Source: Cupriavidus pauculus (lineage in GTDB: Bacteria; Pseudomonadota; Gammaproteobacteria; Burkholderiales; Burkholderiaceae). Taken from it: DNA of 64,000 nucleotides. The DNA lies in NCBI RefSeq assembly GCF_008801835.1, contig NZ_VZOW01000018.1, positions 1 to 64,000 on the forward strand, read 5' to 3'. The translations under genes and the position numbers were made by a program. The notes below the pieces were generated by a model. The model did no database searches and was not told where the DNA came from. It worked only from the letters and a program-made list of their open reading frames with translations. Positions 17,201 through 25,665 of the stretch are shown here, piece after piece (position 1 is the stretch's first letter; the number at the start of each line of letters is the position of its first letter).

Positions 17201-18914
17201 CCAAGTCCTGACGAGTGGGCCGGTAGGCTTGCTGCAAGGGCCGCCGGGCACTGGCAAGACGCGTTTCATTGCCTCGCTTGTGCACTGGCTGCTGACTCGC
17301 GGAGGATCTCAGCGCATTCTGATTGCAAGCCAGTCTCACGAAGCGGTCAACAATGCCGTGGACTCTCTCTTGCGATTGCACAAGAGCCGAAGCACGCGTC
17401 CCAGCTTGTTGCGCATTGGTTCGAAAGGGATTACGGAACGAATCCGGCCCTACCATTCTGCGGAGCTACGTGAACGATATCGCGTGAAGTTTGAAGCCGG
17501 CGCGAAATTCCGCTTCAGCCAGCTTGCCACAGCGCTCGGGGTTGATCGGGCATACGCGTCTGACTTGTTTGATCTGGACAAGGAAGTGGGCGTTCTCGCG
17601 CGTCGCTGCGCCAACGTGGAAGACGCCCTGGAGGAGCACCCGGACCAGCTAGCCAGCGACCGCGATCGCAATCGCGTGCAGCGGTCGCGTGTGCATCAAG
17701 CGTTTCGCTCTGCATATGAGAAGCTCTCAGGCCGGGAACCCAACGTGGATCTGGCGCTGCAGGAGTATGAAGAGTTGGTCGCCGGTCTCGTCGCGAAGCA
17801 TCCGCAGGTCTCACCTGCTGATGTCAACGCGGCCAACCGCGCGTTGAAGCTCACCAACGATTGGCTGCATTCATTGGGGTCACCCGGGCGAAACTTCGAG
17901 GAGTTTCTTGCTAAGACGCGCAGTGTTGTCGCCGCGACGTGCGTGGGGGTCGGGCAGACGCGTATCCGGATCGACTCGCAACTATTTGATTGGGTCATCG
18001 TGGACGAAGCCGCGCGTTGCACGCCGGGAGAACTTGCTGTACCCATCCAGATGGCAAAGCGCGTGCTGCTGGTTGGCGATCACCTTCAGCTCCGCCCCAT
18101 GTTGGATCGCGAAATGCTGAACGATCTTCGCACTTACACTCCCGATGTTGAGCCGGAAGAGCTTACGCGGAGTGACTTTGAACGGGCGTTCTCATCCGAC
18201 TATGGGCTGCAGATTGGCGTGCGGCTGACCGAGCAGTATCGAATGCACCCGGCTATTTGCGCCATGGTCTCTCAATGCTTCTACGAGTCCCACGATATAC
18301 GACTCGATACGTCGAGTGAGCGTGTGCCAACGTTGGAGGCCTCGAGTATCGAGCTTTCCTGGCTTGCCCATCCGCTGGTCTGGATCAACACGGCGTCCGA
18401 GCAGGGTTGCAGAGAGTCCCAGCACGAAGGCGAAACAACTTACTACAATACCGCTGAGGTCGATGCGGTCGTGCGTGCTTTGGAAGGGCTGGCTGCGGAC
18501 AGCAAGCTCGTCGATGCTTTGGGGCGATTGGACGACGAAACGCCCATTGGCGTGATCTGTATGTACAGTGGCCAGAAGCGCCAATTGGAGACCGCCTGGT
18601 CCAGAAAGCCCTTCGAACCGCGGTTCCGACGCCTGGTGCGGATCGACACCGTGGATGCCTACCAGGGCAAGGAGAATGCGATTGTCATTCTCTCCCTGGT
18701 GCGCAGCAACCCAGGCGGATCTGGCGGACACGTGGCCAATGCGAATCGCTGCAATGTCGCCACGTCAAGAGCGAAGGAGCGGCTCATCATCGTAGGAGAC
18801 TGCGGGATGTGGGAGGATCGCGTCCCCGCACAATCTCCGATGCGGCAGGAACTGGAATACATGCGACAGGACACTTCTAACTCGAAGGTCATTACTCTCG
18901 AGGATCTCACGTAA
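14208..18914 (+). CDS. NERD / double kinase-like / SF1 helicase fusion, probable anti-phage protein
   Basis: This is a 1568-aa protein. Residues ~15-130 are a NERD nuclease-like domain with D51 (MEIDAVVV) and the ExK pair E64/K66 (LLLEIKDW). A first kinase-like domain has H338-R-D in NVTHRDIGPRAVWI. A second carries GQKHTYSHEKDGRVFMVKVW and H610-A-D in CEHADISPNNVLI, followed by LIDPFD. A linker leads into a superfamily-1 helicase with Walker A G1011-PPGTGKT, ASQSHEAVNNAV, Walker B IVDEAAR (D1266), GDHLQLRPM, LTEQYRMHP, IDTVDAYQGKENAIVILSL and NVATSRAKERLIIVG, all intact. NERD-kinase proteins occur in BREX (PglW), but this helicase fusion is different. Start 14208 has a very strong ribosome binding site; ATG 14247 is an alternative. 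It is followed 2 bases later by its partner gene. Confidence 0.8.
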   Translation: MVCRVRYLSSAGIMPREIKGVDALSKAFPPEWLFYVSLNCFPRNQSAMEIDAVVVTDDQVLLLEIKDWNGTLTCRGDRWFVGKAPRGRSAVAASEEKAKKLRSVIKSESLLAGAFRVEARVVFTGTADGAKLPGHEAARTLTLAEACCIGDPLKRQHYLPKGQLQLKKAHQLESEFDRIFNNAKLFQRSEMDWSGHAVTESDVFVHPRGVWQDHFAHRRSEPRLKAMVRTWSFDRLPVGLNSGETRKLVALRETNALAYLQDVGSDLIARDRVLREAIAPEEEISTDHFEVRHLGAGWKPLDRYLVHQDDDLRMQDRVVMTASLLNIVAQLHRVNVTHRDIGPRAVWIGSHSDVALTGFMSCQLPDKSSVMDWLSELRGYATFLPEDVTGVPSSGRQRDVYACTYLAAHILTGRSLLNVHVDKFIASLPQELLILEGWFRRGLAQDPTARFVDAIALTEAFSALVESAAPDVFDATLLDRFETSIVPFTAWPPTAPGTTVGQKHTYSHEKDGRVFMVKVWMSLQRNRSLASDCALLRLLQSVEKLQGKPVDGMPKFVACGLSPVGVFVVYERAEGVPVATLATLPENASLRLAQQILRTVTALHELGCEHADISPNNVLIEVDNASAVLIDPFDIAPTGDGTVRTPSMSPTNWEHLNQMAIDRYAALKVSCLLMELDAGALATTLLEELRTELDQPVIESLERASSLVAKAVAVASAPEINVFDVRTSLDTHGFGDADRIYVRRKVEDDGRTNFLLTTAKAQLQLAGDGQRLHKHWFRKTSFTALAYESAAGHDNLQFHLELGGGSESGFDALYAYLCGHPRFAVPSRGALVLPSDFQFDVAWHWRKLVELEEDARVEIAVTEVLSQRDQTIACTYDNLGKDFDFDDEDVIEVYAGNRRIGYVDLPSSAIPAAIGIVCDRGRIAAGDRLRLAGRREQTSMERRARAVRRILEYRSVISNLIDYFDPAQRLDPLQFDVAVPDDELANYGLNAGQRHAFRQVLTSGPVGLLQGPPGTGKTRFIASLVHWLLTRGGSQRILIASQSHEAVNNAVDSLLRLHKSRSTRPSLLRIGSKGITERIRPYHSAELRERYRVKFEAGAKFRFSQLATALGVDRAYASDLFDLDKEVGVLARRCANVEDALEEHPDQLASDRDRNRVQRSRVHQAFRSAYEKLSGREPNVDLALQEYEELVAGLVAKHPQVSPADVNAANRALKLTNDWLHSLGSPGRNFEEFLAKTRSVVAATCVGVGQTRIRIDSQLFDWVIVDEAARCTPGELAVPIQMAKRVLLVGDHLQLRPMLDREMLNDLRTYTPDVEPEELTRSDFERAFSSDYGLQIGVRLTEQYRMHPAICAMVSQCFYESHDIRLDTSSERVPTLEASSIELSWLAHPLVWINTASEQGCRESQHEGETTYYNTAEVDAVVRALEGLAADSKLVDALGRLDDETPIGVICMYSGQKRQLETAWSRKPFEPRFRRLVRIDTVDAYQGKENAIVILSLVRSNPGGSGGHVANANRCNVATSRAKERLIIVGDCGMWEDRVPAQSPMRQELEYMRQDTSNSKVITLEDLT

Positions 18915-18916
18915 AA

Positions 18917-20284
18917 ATGACTGTGATCGATACTTTCGAGACCAATACCTTTGGTTTCAATCTACCGTGCAGGCAATTCGTCATTGCGGCGGAGCGCACG
19001 AGGGAGAGACGATTGCCAATGGTTGACGAGTTTGTCCTTCGTACGCTTCACGTCGTCCAGACTATTAAAGCCGCTAGGCTCGCCCGATTTTTTGGGTTCG
19101 AAGGCCAGGATCTAGGTATTGTGATTTCTGATCTTCAGACCCGAGGCTTAGTCGTGGTTGATGGCGACAATCTTACGCTGCATGCGTCGGCAAGGGAGCT
19201 ATTCCGAACGTCAGACGGAACGACGCCGACGATTACGGTTGCCGAACCAATGCATGCGGACGTGTGGTTCGATCTTGTTACCAAACATATGGTAAGCGGT
19301 CGTGGGCTTCGCAACGTACAGCATCTCGTATCGCTGCCGGCGATGCAGGCCATGACTGAAAGCGAAGCACGTACAGCGTTTCACGACAATTTCCGGGACT
19401 ATCTGCGCATCGCACGTAGCGATAAGAATGCGGACCAATGGAATCTGTATTCGATTCTGGATGTCCATCCGGGTCGTTACAGCTTTGTGCAGATCGGTGG
19501 CAACGAGGTTCTTAAGCTGGATCCGGTGCCGAAACTTGAATCGCGACTACAGCTTGAGGATTATGACCGCGGGGCGCGGACGCGGCGGTTGACGGAGGCC
19601 ATGATCGTTGAGCTTGCGAAGCGAGACGAGGCATCACCAAGTCAGGTGGCACTGAATGACTTTGTACGACTCGTGGGAAAGGAGGATCTCGGCCGCTGGA
19701 TGCGCAGTGACGCAACATTTGATGTCGCGGATTGGTACTCTTATGAGTTGAGGTCCGGGGCTGACATCACCATTCCCTTGGTAGGTTATCCCTATGTCGA
19801 AAGAAACCGAAAGGCGATTGCGCAACTGCTGGATGAGGTGACGCTTGATCTTGGGAAAGATGATCGCTGCGAACTCCACTGGCTACGACCTGGGGGAGCG
19901 CGATGGGGGGCGACAGAGGACCTGCCTTCTACGCTTGAATCGCTTCGGGCTATCGTGCGGGCCCGTACCAAAGGGGGGAGTATCTCTACAGCCTTGGTTT
20001 CCCCCGCTGCCGTAGGGGGCAAGGAGTCGTTGTTATTTCAGCGAATCTTTGACCGAGGGCTTCTTGCACCGGCGGGGAAGTCACCGATCGCGCTCGAAAT
20101 CCTAATTGTTCCTGGAGCCTTGGCAGTGGTATCAGTCATGATGCCACTGACTCAGTCGGTCCACGTGCCGATCGGATATGTGACGATCGATGAGGTTGCC
20201 GTCAAACGTATCATGCACCTAAGCCGCATGCAGGCCTTGGTGAACGAGGGGGAGCGCTTATGGCCGAGGAGTGAGCGAGTCTAG
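18917..20284 (+). CDS. Partner of the NERD-kinase-helicase protein, function unknown
   Basis: This 455-aa protein starts two bases after the stop of the fusion gene, so the two are almost certainly one translationally coupled operon. The N-terminal ~100 residues look like a winged helix-turn-helix (VLRTLHVVQTIKAARLARFF, then LGIVISDLQTRGLVVVDG). A central region with SLPAMQAMTESEARTAFH and YSILDVHPGRYSFVQIGG, and a C-terminal part with LFQRIFDRGLLAPAGKSPI then a hydrophobic VPGALAVVSVMM, are not domains I can name. No signal peptide or true membrane span is seen. A DNA-binding or specificity role for the helicase is plausible but is inferred only from the coupling and the wHTH. Confidence 0.65.
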   Translation: MTVIDTFETNTFGFNLPCRQFVIAAERTRERRLPMVDEFVLRTLHVVQTIKAARLARFFGFEGQDLGIVISDLQTRGLVVVDGDNLTLHASARELFRTSDGTTPTITVAEPMHADVWFDLVTKHMVSGRGLRNVQHLVSLPAMQAMTESEARTAFHDNFRDYLRIARSDKNADQWNLYSILDVHPGRYSFVQIGGNEVLKLDPVPKLESRLQLEDYDRGARTRRLTEAMIVELAKRDEASPSQVALNDFVRLVGKEDLGRWMRSDATFDVADWYSYELRSGADITIPLVGYPYVERNRKAIAQLLDEVTLDLGKDDRCELHWLRPGGARWGATEDLPSTLESLRAIVRARTKGGSISTALVSPAAVGGKESLLFQRIFDRGLLAPAGKSPIALEILIVPGALAVVSVMMPLTQSVHVPIGYVTIDEVAVKRIMHLSRMQALVNEGERLWPRSERV

Positions 20285-20424
20285 TTCGCTGCCTTTTATG
20301 CACTGTTGTTAGTCTGATGCACGATATCTGAAACTGGGCGCGCAGTGTGGAAACAGAACGGTTGGAGGAAACGCTTGGGACGGTCTATGGACTGCTTCTG
20401 GCGGAAGGTATGAGCGAGGCCATT

Positions 20425-20766
20425 GGGCGATCCGGAAGAACAGTTTGGTCTATGGGGAAATCGCGAGGACGATTGTGGGAGCGAAGCTGCCGCTGCGCTC
20501 ACGGAGTGCGCCAAGCAATGGCGGCTTGAGCATCCGGACGCGCGTGGAGCGCCGCCGCTGGCGCCAATCGTGATCCCACCCTATGGGAACTGCGCCTACT
20601 GGCTGCATGATGGCCGCGTGATTGTGATTCCCGCGCGAGTCAAGGCTCGGGAGTCCTATGGCGAGGAGGCGGATCTCGAGATCATTGAGTTTCTGAATTT
20701 CCAGCTCAATAGCGGGAAACGGGAGGACGAAATTCAGGGTGCACCCGATTCCCGGGCGAAGGCTAG
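20425..20766 (+). pseudogene. Broken second copy of part of a TnsB-like transposase gene
   Basis: This 342-bp segment is a close copy of 13115-13457 in the same orientation. Relative to that copy a G run is one base shorter, which shifts the frame. Downstream of the shift the conserved reading YGNCAYWLHDGRVIVIPARV is recovered, but no start, catalytic core or proper end is present. It lies after the NERD-helicase operon and before the Mrr-type gene. The upstream context (METERLEETLGTVYGLLLAE from 20347) does not match the TnsB gene. It is a relic of a related element or of an internal duplication. Confidence 0.85.
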
Positions 20767-21076
20767 AAGCACCGATCGGACAAGTGCGAGATATGCGACG
20801 CCTTACTCCAGCGCGGCATTTCTGGGACCATGATGTCAGCAAGCTGTGTGCTCCAACGTCGGCAGCGCCGCCTCTGGCGCTCGCACTATGCTTCCGGTCC
20901 GGCTATTTTGGTTTGCGCTTAACGAGTCGGGCGCAATGCAGGACGACCTCCATTGCGGTCGTGCATACTCAACTCGCGACCACGGCGCAAACTGCGAAGC
21001 ATCGCTTGCGGGAATTCATGGCCACGCAATACACGCAAGGGTCACGCTCCGACACAGAACGCGAAAGGCGTACAGA

Positions 21077-24000
21077 ATGCGCGCATTCGAGATTGAGATC
21101 TCCAAGCCGGCGAATGCTGACAGCTTCGAAAACATGTGCACCGATGTCTATGGGGTCGTGTTCGAGGATCCGACTCCAAAGAGGAACGGCAGATCCGGGC
21201 AGAAGCAGGGCGGTGTAGACATCTTTGTTATGTCTAACGCCGGTCGAGTTGGCATTCAATGCAAGCGATATGTCGATGGCGGCGTAACTACCAGGACCGT
21301 TGACGATGAGGTTGCTGCTGCCGACGCCGCTGGTTGGAAGATTGCCCGATTGATCATTGCTACGACCGCAGCAAGCGATACGGCGCTTGTCAGTCACGCG
21401 CAGCTAATCAGCGACGCTCGTCAGGCTCGTGGGCAATTTACGGTGGAAGTGGAATCCTGGACAGAGATCTGCAACCATATCCAGCGACACGATGCACTGC
21501 ATCCGAAATACTCGCCAAATAGTCCGGGCGGGGCAATCGCTGCCCTGCGCGCGCAGGGCGAGAGAACGGAGGCGCAGATTGCTGTTATGCCCGCGACAAT
21601 GGAGGCGACACTAAAGGCGGCGCTAATGCAGATGCTGCCGATGGGCCGACCTGATTCCCCGAACGGGATTGTCACCAGGCAACTGGACAAGGTGAACGAT
21701 CTGCTGCGGACCTTGGAGTTTAAGGCGGCACAGGAAATGTTGGCTGTTCTCGAAACTGACATCGAGAACTTCGATCCCCACCAGAAGGCACGGTGGACGC
21801 TCCAGAATGGCATTGCGCACTGGCAGCAGAATCGCGAGGAAGTGGCGGCAGAATGGTTTCTACGCGCCTATGACATTTTTGCGGACGATGAGCGCATCGC
21901 TGCAAATAAGATCCGAGCGCACATTATTCAAGGAGATCTAAAACTCGCCAATGCCGAGGGCAAGCGCCTACTATGCCAATTTCCTCATTCGCTTCATGTT
22001 TGGCTGGCGTCTACGAACGCTCGGATTTGCGAGCAGGAGGACTTGAGTGAGGCCAGCTTGCCGGCGCGATATAGGGACGAGGCCGACGCGTTGCAGATGA
22101 TGGCCTACGCCTTCTATCGGCAGCGGAGCGATTTGGCGGTGACATACGCCCGTCGAGCTCTGACGGCGAAGAATGCGGGCCTGTTCACGCGAAAAGGGGC
22201 AGCCGGAATAATTGTTGGCGTTGCCGGCAGGCACGGCGTCTTGGCGGAATTTGACGCGTACTCGCAACCGCTGCGCGAGGGTCTCGCTGAGGTAATACGT
22301 GCGTTTGAGCCTGCGGCGAGTGAACTGTGGCGGATAGAGAACGATCAGCACAGGGCCGAGGCCGCTGCACACGTGGCGTTAGCCCACATGTTGACCGGCG
22401 CTCCTGGAATCGCACTTTCTATGTGCGAGCGAATCGAATCGGAGATCCCTGAGTACGCCGAGCGTATTGCTGCACTGCATGTCGGAGCCTTACGCTTTCT
22501 TCAACGGTATGATGATGTGATCAGATTCGCTATGACACACCTCGACGCGCTGGACGACGACGGGTTGCTCATCGTAGCAGAAACGGCTGCCAATCAAGGC
22601 AATGCCGAAGCATTCGCATGCATCATTCACGCACTGCAGGAATACACCTCGGAGAACAAGCCAGTCCTCAAACTGCTTGGATTGGTATGCAGGTGCAATT
22701 CTGGTGAATCCGAACAAGTGCTGCAAGAGATCAGCGAAATGCCCGTCGATGGTTTCGATCTGATAACACTCAATGCCTTTGCCGGGTTCATGTTCAATGC
22801 AAACCGGGCTACGGAAGCACTCAGGTTCGTTGAAGCAATAAAGAGCCGAATTTCAAGGGGGGGCAGTGCGTCCGAGTGCCTCATCGTCGTTGATACCTTG
22901 ATTCGCGCCGAGGCGTTATCGGATGCAGTAGCACTCCTGGAATCGGTGGACTCGGGAATCCGCAGTCTTCCTATTCAGAGGAGACGTCTGCGTGCGCTCC
23001 TACTGAGTGGGCACCGTAGGAAATCGAAAGACCTCTTGGAAAAGGCGCCACCGGAGTGGCTTTCCGATGATGCATTCCGTCGGCTGGCGATGAGTGTGGC
23101 GCAGGAGGCTAATGATTGGAGCGCGCTTGAGCGACTTACCAAGCTGCATCGCGAAGCACACCCAGGACGCGCTGAGGCTTGGGTCCACTGGTACCAGGTG
23201 GTGCTTCACACGAGACCGCCAGCCCAAATTCGCAATGCCTTCAGTGAGGCACCGGAACATCTCACCGGGACACCCAAACAGATTGCGAAACTTGCGACGG
23301 CCGAGTTGAAGTATGGTCGACCGGAGCATGGGTATGCACGCCTCTATCGCATGTTCCGTTCAAACATGGAGGATGTCGCTGCGGCCTCCGCCTATTTGAC
23401 AGCAGTTTTGATGGGTCACCGACCCAGCCAGGGCGCCTCCGGCTTTCCTGTCGTCACACCCGGCTCCTGGGTGACGCTTGAGGGGGCAGACAAGAGCGTC
23501 GTGAAGATTGTTATTGACCCCTTCAACATGACTGATCTTCCCAAAGCCGCAAGATTTCTGGCGGCTGATAGCTCGCTGGCAAAGCAGCTGATCGGCCGTG
23601 AACGTGGGGATTCGGTCGAAGTGGCGGGTGCGTTCGACGTGCGCAACTTCACGATAGTCGAGATCGGCGATGCTCATCATGGACTAGGCGAGCATGCACA
23701 CGAACTCTTCTCGCGATCGCTGGAGCCGGCGCCTGACCTTCATATCTTCACGCTCGCGGAGAAGGAGGATGGGGGGCTAGATGTCACGCCCATTCATGAG
23801 CAACTCAAGGCTCAATCTCGGCATAGCAAGACTGTAATGGAGCAATACGCGGAGAGCCAGTTGCCGCTGGGCTTCTGCGCCAGAATGATGGGTGCGGGCG
23901 CGATGCAGCTCGTTTTCGGTTGGGATCAGCGAAACCCGCCACTCGCAAGCGGGGTCAGTTCGGTGCAAGAGTTTGACGCCGCAATGTCCTTGCTGCGAGA

Positions 24001-25066
24001 TCGGGCGTCGCCCGTTGTAGTGGACGCAATCACACTTGCCGAACTCGTTCGCTTTGAGCAAGGTAAGCTTCTTTCAACCTTGGGGCGTGTGTATGTTTGT
24101 AGAGGCACGTACGATCGCTTCAAGCAGGCAGAAGTAGAAGCCCTAGATTCGCGAACCGTGGCTCACGCGGCGGACATTGATGGGCAGTTTGCATTTCTAC
24201 CGGTCACTGAGGATGCTCGCGAATGGAAGGCTCGCCAATACACTGAGGCGTTGAGACTTATTGAGACGTACTGCGAAATCTGCCCGGTGTATGGGCCAGA
24301 GCAAACGCCCAATGAGCTTCTCCTTCTGAAGGATCTGCTCGATACGGACACCTATGATGCACTGGCTCTGTGCCTCGAGAAGGGGGCAGCATTGCTCTCG
24401 ATTGATGAGCGCCTTAGAAGCTGGGCCAAAGGGGTATTTGGGATCAAGGGACTATTTCCCTATCTCCTGGCCATGAAGAGCCTGAGCGACGGCGCAATCT
24501 CGCGAGGCGAACACGCCAGTTTCATCCTCGGTTCAGCGCTGCACAATCGCTCTATTTTTGCTCTACATGCAGAAGACATCCTATGGGGACTTCAGCAGCC
24601 AGATCTAGCGATCAAGACGCTAGAGTTGGCTTCGACCCACTTGGCGATGTCTCTCAATCGCCCGTATGCAATTGGTCTTGCGAGAGACTTGCTTCTCGGC
24701 ATACCCAGTGTGTCAATGCAGTACGGGGCGGCCGCGGAGGTGGTGAAGTTCGTTGCCTATGGTTTGTTTCGCAGAAAGGATAACGTTAGCGGGACTCGAG
24801 ATGGTATAGCCTATTGGCTGCGACAAGTAGCCAGCCTATTGTTCCCTTCGGGTTATGTCTATCCTACTGCGTGTCAGATTCCTAACAAAGAATGTGCGGA
24901 TTTCTTCAGTTTTCTCGAAGATGGTCTGGAGGCTGGCATTACTTTGGCCCAGACGGATGGTGCGATTCAGTCGCCTGAAATTGCGGCACTCTATTGCAGT
25001 ACGGGCTTCGTAGCCCATCGACCGAAAGCGACGACAGTGGAGGAAAATGCGCTGGCCCGGCAATGA
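21077..25066 (+). CDS. Mrr-like nuclease / helical repeat / GreA-like / PIN-like giant protein, probable defence effector
   Basis: From ATG 21077 this is a 1329-aa protein. The N-terminal ~130 residues are an Mrr-type restriction-endonuclease domain: GQKQGGVDIFV gives D48, and RVGIQCKRY gives Q61 and K63. Residues ~200-790 are all-helical and TPR-like. At ~795-860 a segment reads GSWVTLEGADKS, then SSLAKQLIGRERGDSVEV and FTIVEIGD, which follows the C-terminal domain of GreA/GreB. The C-terminal ~350 residues look PIN-like: an acidic start VVVDAITLAELVRF (~980) and CLEKGAALLSIDERLRSWA (~1106) with D and E residues in PIN positions. It would act in the cytoplasm on nucleic acid. The frame is open to 20846, but that part is low in protein character. 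It is monocistronic, behind the TnsB relic. Confidence 0.6.
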   Translation: MRAFEIEISKPANADSFENMCTDVYGVVFEDPTPKRNGRSGQKQGGVDIFVMSNAGRVGIQCKRYVDGGVTTRTVDDEVAAADAAGWKIARLIIATTAASDTALVSHAQLISDARQARGQFTVEVESWTEICNHIQRHDALHPKYSPNSPGGAIAALRAQGERTEAQIAVMPATMEATLKAALMQMLPMGRPDSPNGIVTRQLDKVNDLLRTLEFKAAQEMLAVLETDIENFDPHQKARWTLQNGIAHWQQNREEVAAEWFLRAYDIFADDERIAANKIRAHIIQGDLKLANAEGKRLLCQFPHSLHVWLASTNARICEQEDLSEASLPARYRDEADALQMMAYAFYRQRSDLAVTYARRALTAKNAGLFTRKGAAGIIVGVAGRHGVLAEFDAYSQPLREGLAEVIRAFEPAASELWRIENDQHRAEAAAHVALAHMLTGAPGIALSMCERIESEIPEYAERIAALHVGALRFLQRYDDVIRFAMTHLDALDDDGLLIVAETAANQGNAEAFACIIHALQEYTSENKPVLKLLGLVCRCNSGESEQVLQEISEMPVDGFDLITLNAFAGFMFNANRATEALRFVEAIKSRISRGGSASECLIVVDTLIRAEALSDAVALLESVDSGIRSLPIQRRRLRALLLSGHRRKSKDLLEKAPPEWLSDDAFRRLAMSVAQEANDWSALERLTKLHREAHPGRAEAWVHWYQVVLHTRPPAQIRNAFSEAPEHLTGTPKQIAKLATAELKYGRPEHGYARLYRMFRSNMEDVAAASAYLTAVLMGHRPSQGASGFPVVTPGSWVTLEGADKSVVKIVIDPFNMTDLPKAARFLAADSSLAKQLIGRERGDSVEVAGAFDVRNFTIVEIGDAHHGLGEHAHELFSRSLEPAPDLHIFTLAEKEDGGLDVTPIHEQLKAQSRHSKTVMEQYAESQLPLGFCARMMGAGAMQLVFGWDQRNPPLASGVSSVQEFDAAMSLLRDRASPVVVDAITLAELVRFEQGKLLSTLGRVYVCRGTYDRFKQAEVEALDSRTVAHAADIDGQFAFLPVTEDAREWKARQYTEALRLIETYCEICPVYGPEQTPNELLLLKDLLDTDTYDALALCLEKGAALLSIDERLRSWAKGVFGIKGLFPYLLAMKSLSDGAISRGEHASFILGSALHNRSIFALHAEDILWGLQQPDLAIKTLELASTHLAMSLNRPYAIGLARDLLLGIPSVSMQYGAAAEVVKFVAYGLFRRKDNVSGTRDGIAYWLRQVASLLFPSGYVYPTACQIPNKECADFFSFLEDGLEAGITLAQTDGAIQSPEIAALYCSTGFVAHRPKATTVEENALARQ

Positions 25067-25665
25067 GCAAGTAATTCATCCAGCCACGCGTCGCCAAGAA
25101 CGTCGCGCTGCTTGCGGAGGACAGCGCAGGCGTGCTGTTCATCTGCGCCCCGATATCAGGTGACGCATTCAAGAGGAGCCAGTTCTAACCGTCACTCGTC
25201 AGTGCCGCTGAAGATTGGACGATTCTCCTCTTCGTCGATGACTGCAAACGGCTAGATTTTGGCCGCTGAGATGAACGGTCCCGCTCCGAGGTGGCCAAGT
25301 GGATGGTCTCACCTGCAGTGGGCAAGTACTTCTTCTCAGAATCTGCCACAGTGGTACCGCGTCACGGAGGCGGAAGCCAATGCCTTCCCCTTCGGGGTGA
25401 GTCTCACGTTGTAGGCGGTCTTCGTAAGCCCGGACACTGGCACTACCGGACCCGGCCCCGGGATTGTGAAAGTGTAGATAAGGCCGTCGCCAACAACGTC
25501 GCGAACCATGGTGCCGAGAACGCAGTTGCCGCGCCGTTCTTCGCGCGGACAGGGCGCCCGTCTTCTTTCGGGCCGGTTGCGGACGACAGACACACGCATC
25601 TAAAGGTTGTTGCAGGACCAGCCGATACTAGACATGTATCAGTCTCTTGCACCCCAGCTACAAAC
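25067..25665. other. Intergenic with possible gene remnants
   Basis: About 600 bases with no intact gene. Right after the Mrr-type gene, the plus strand can be read to the TAA at 25186-25188 as a protein-like tail, AKNVALLAEDSAGVLFICAP then ISGDAFKRSQF, with no start. On the minus strand 25336-25599 is open with a plausible end, TAYNVRLTPKGKALAS, but no family is recognised. Both look like debris of former genes. The last ~60 bases should contain the promoter and ribosome binding site of the membrane protein gene. Confidence 0.35.

Noticed and set aside
20846..21076. N-terminal extension of the Mrr-type protein
   Set aside because: The stretch has poor protein character and the conserved Mrr-type domain starts directly at ATG 21077.
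25336..25599. 87-codon minus-strand frame as a gene
   Set aside because: No ribosome binding site and no family. Kept only as possible debris in the intergenic note.
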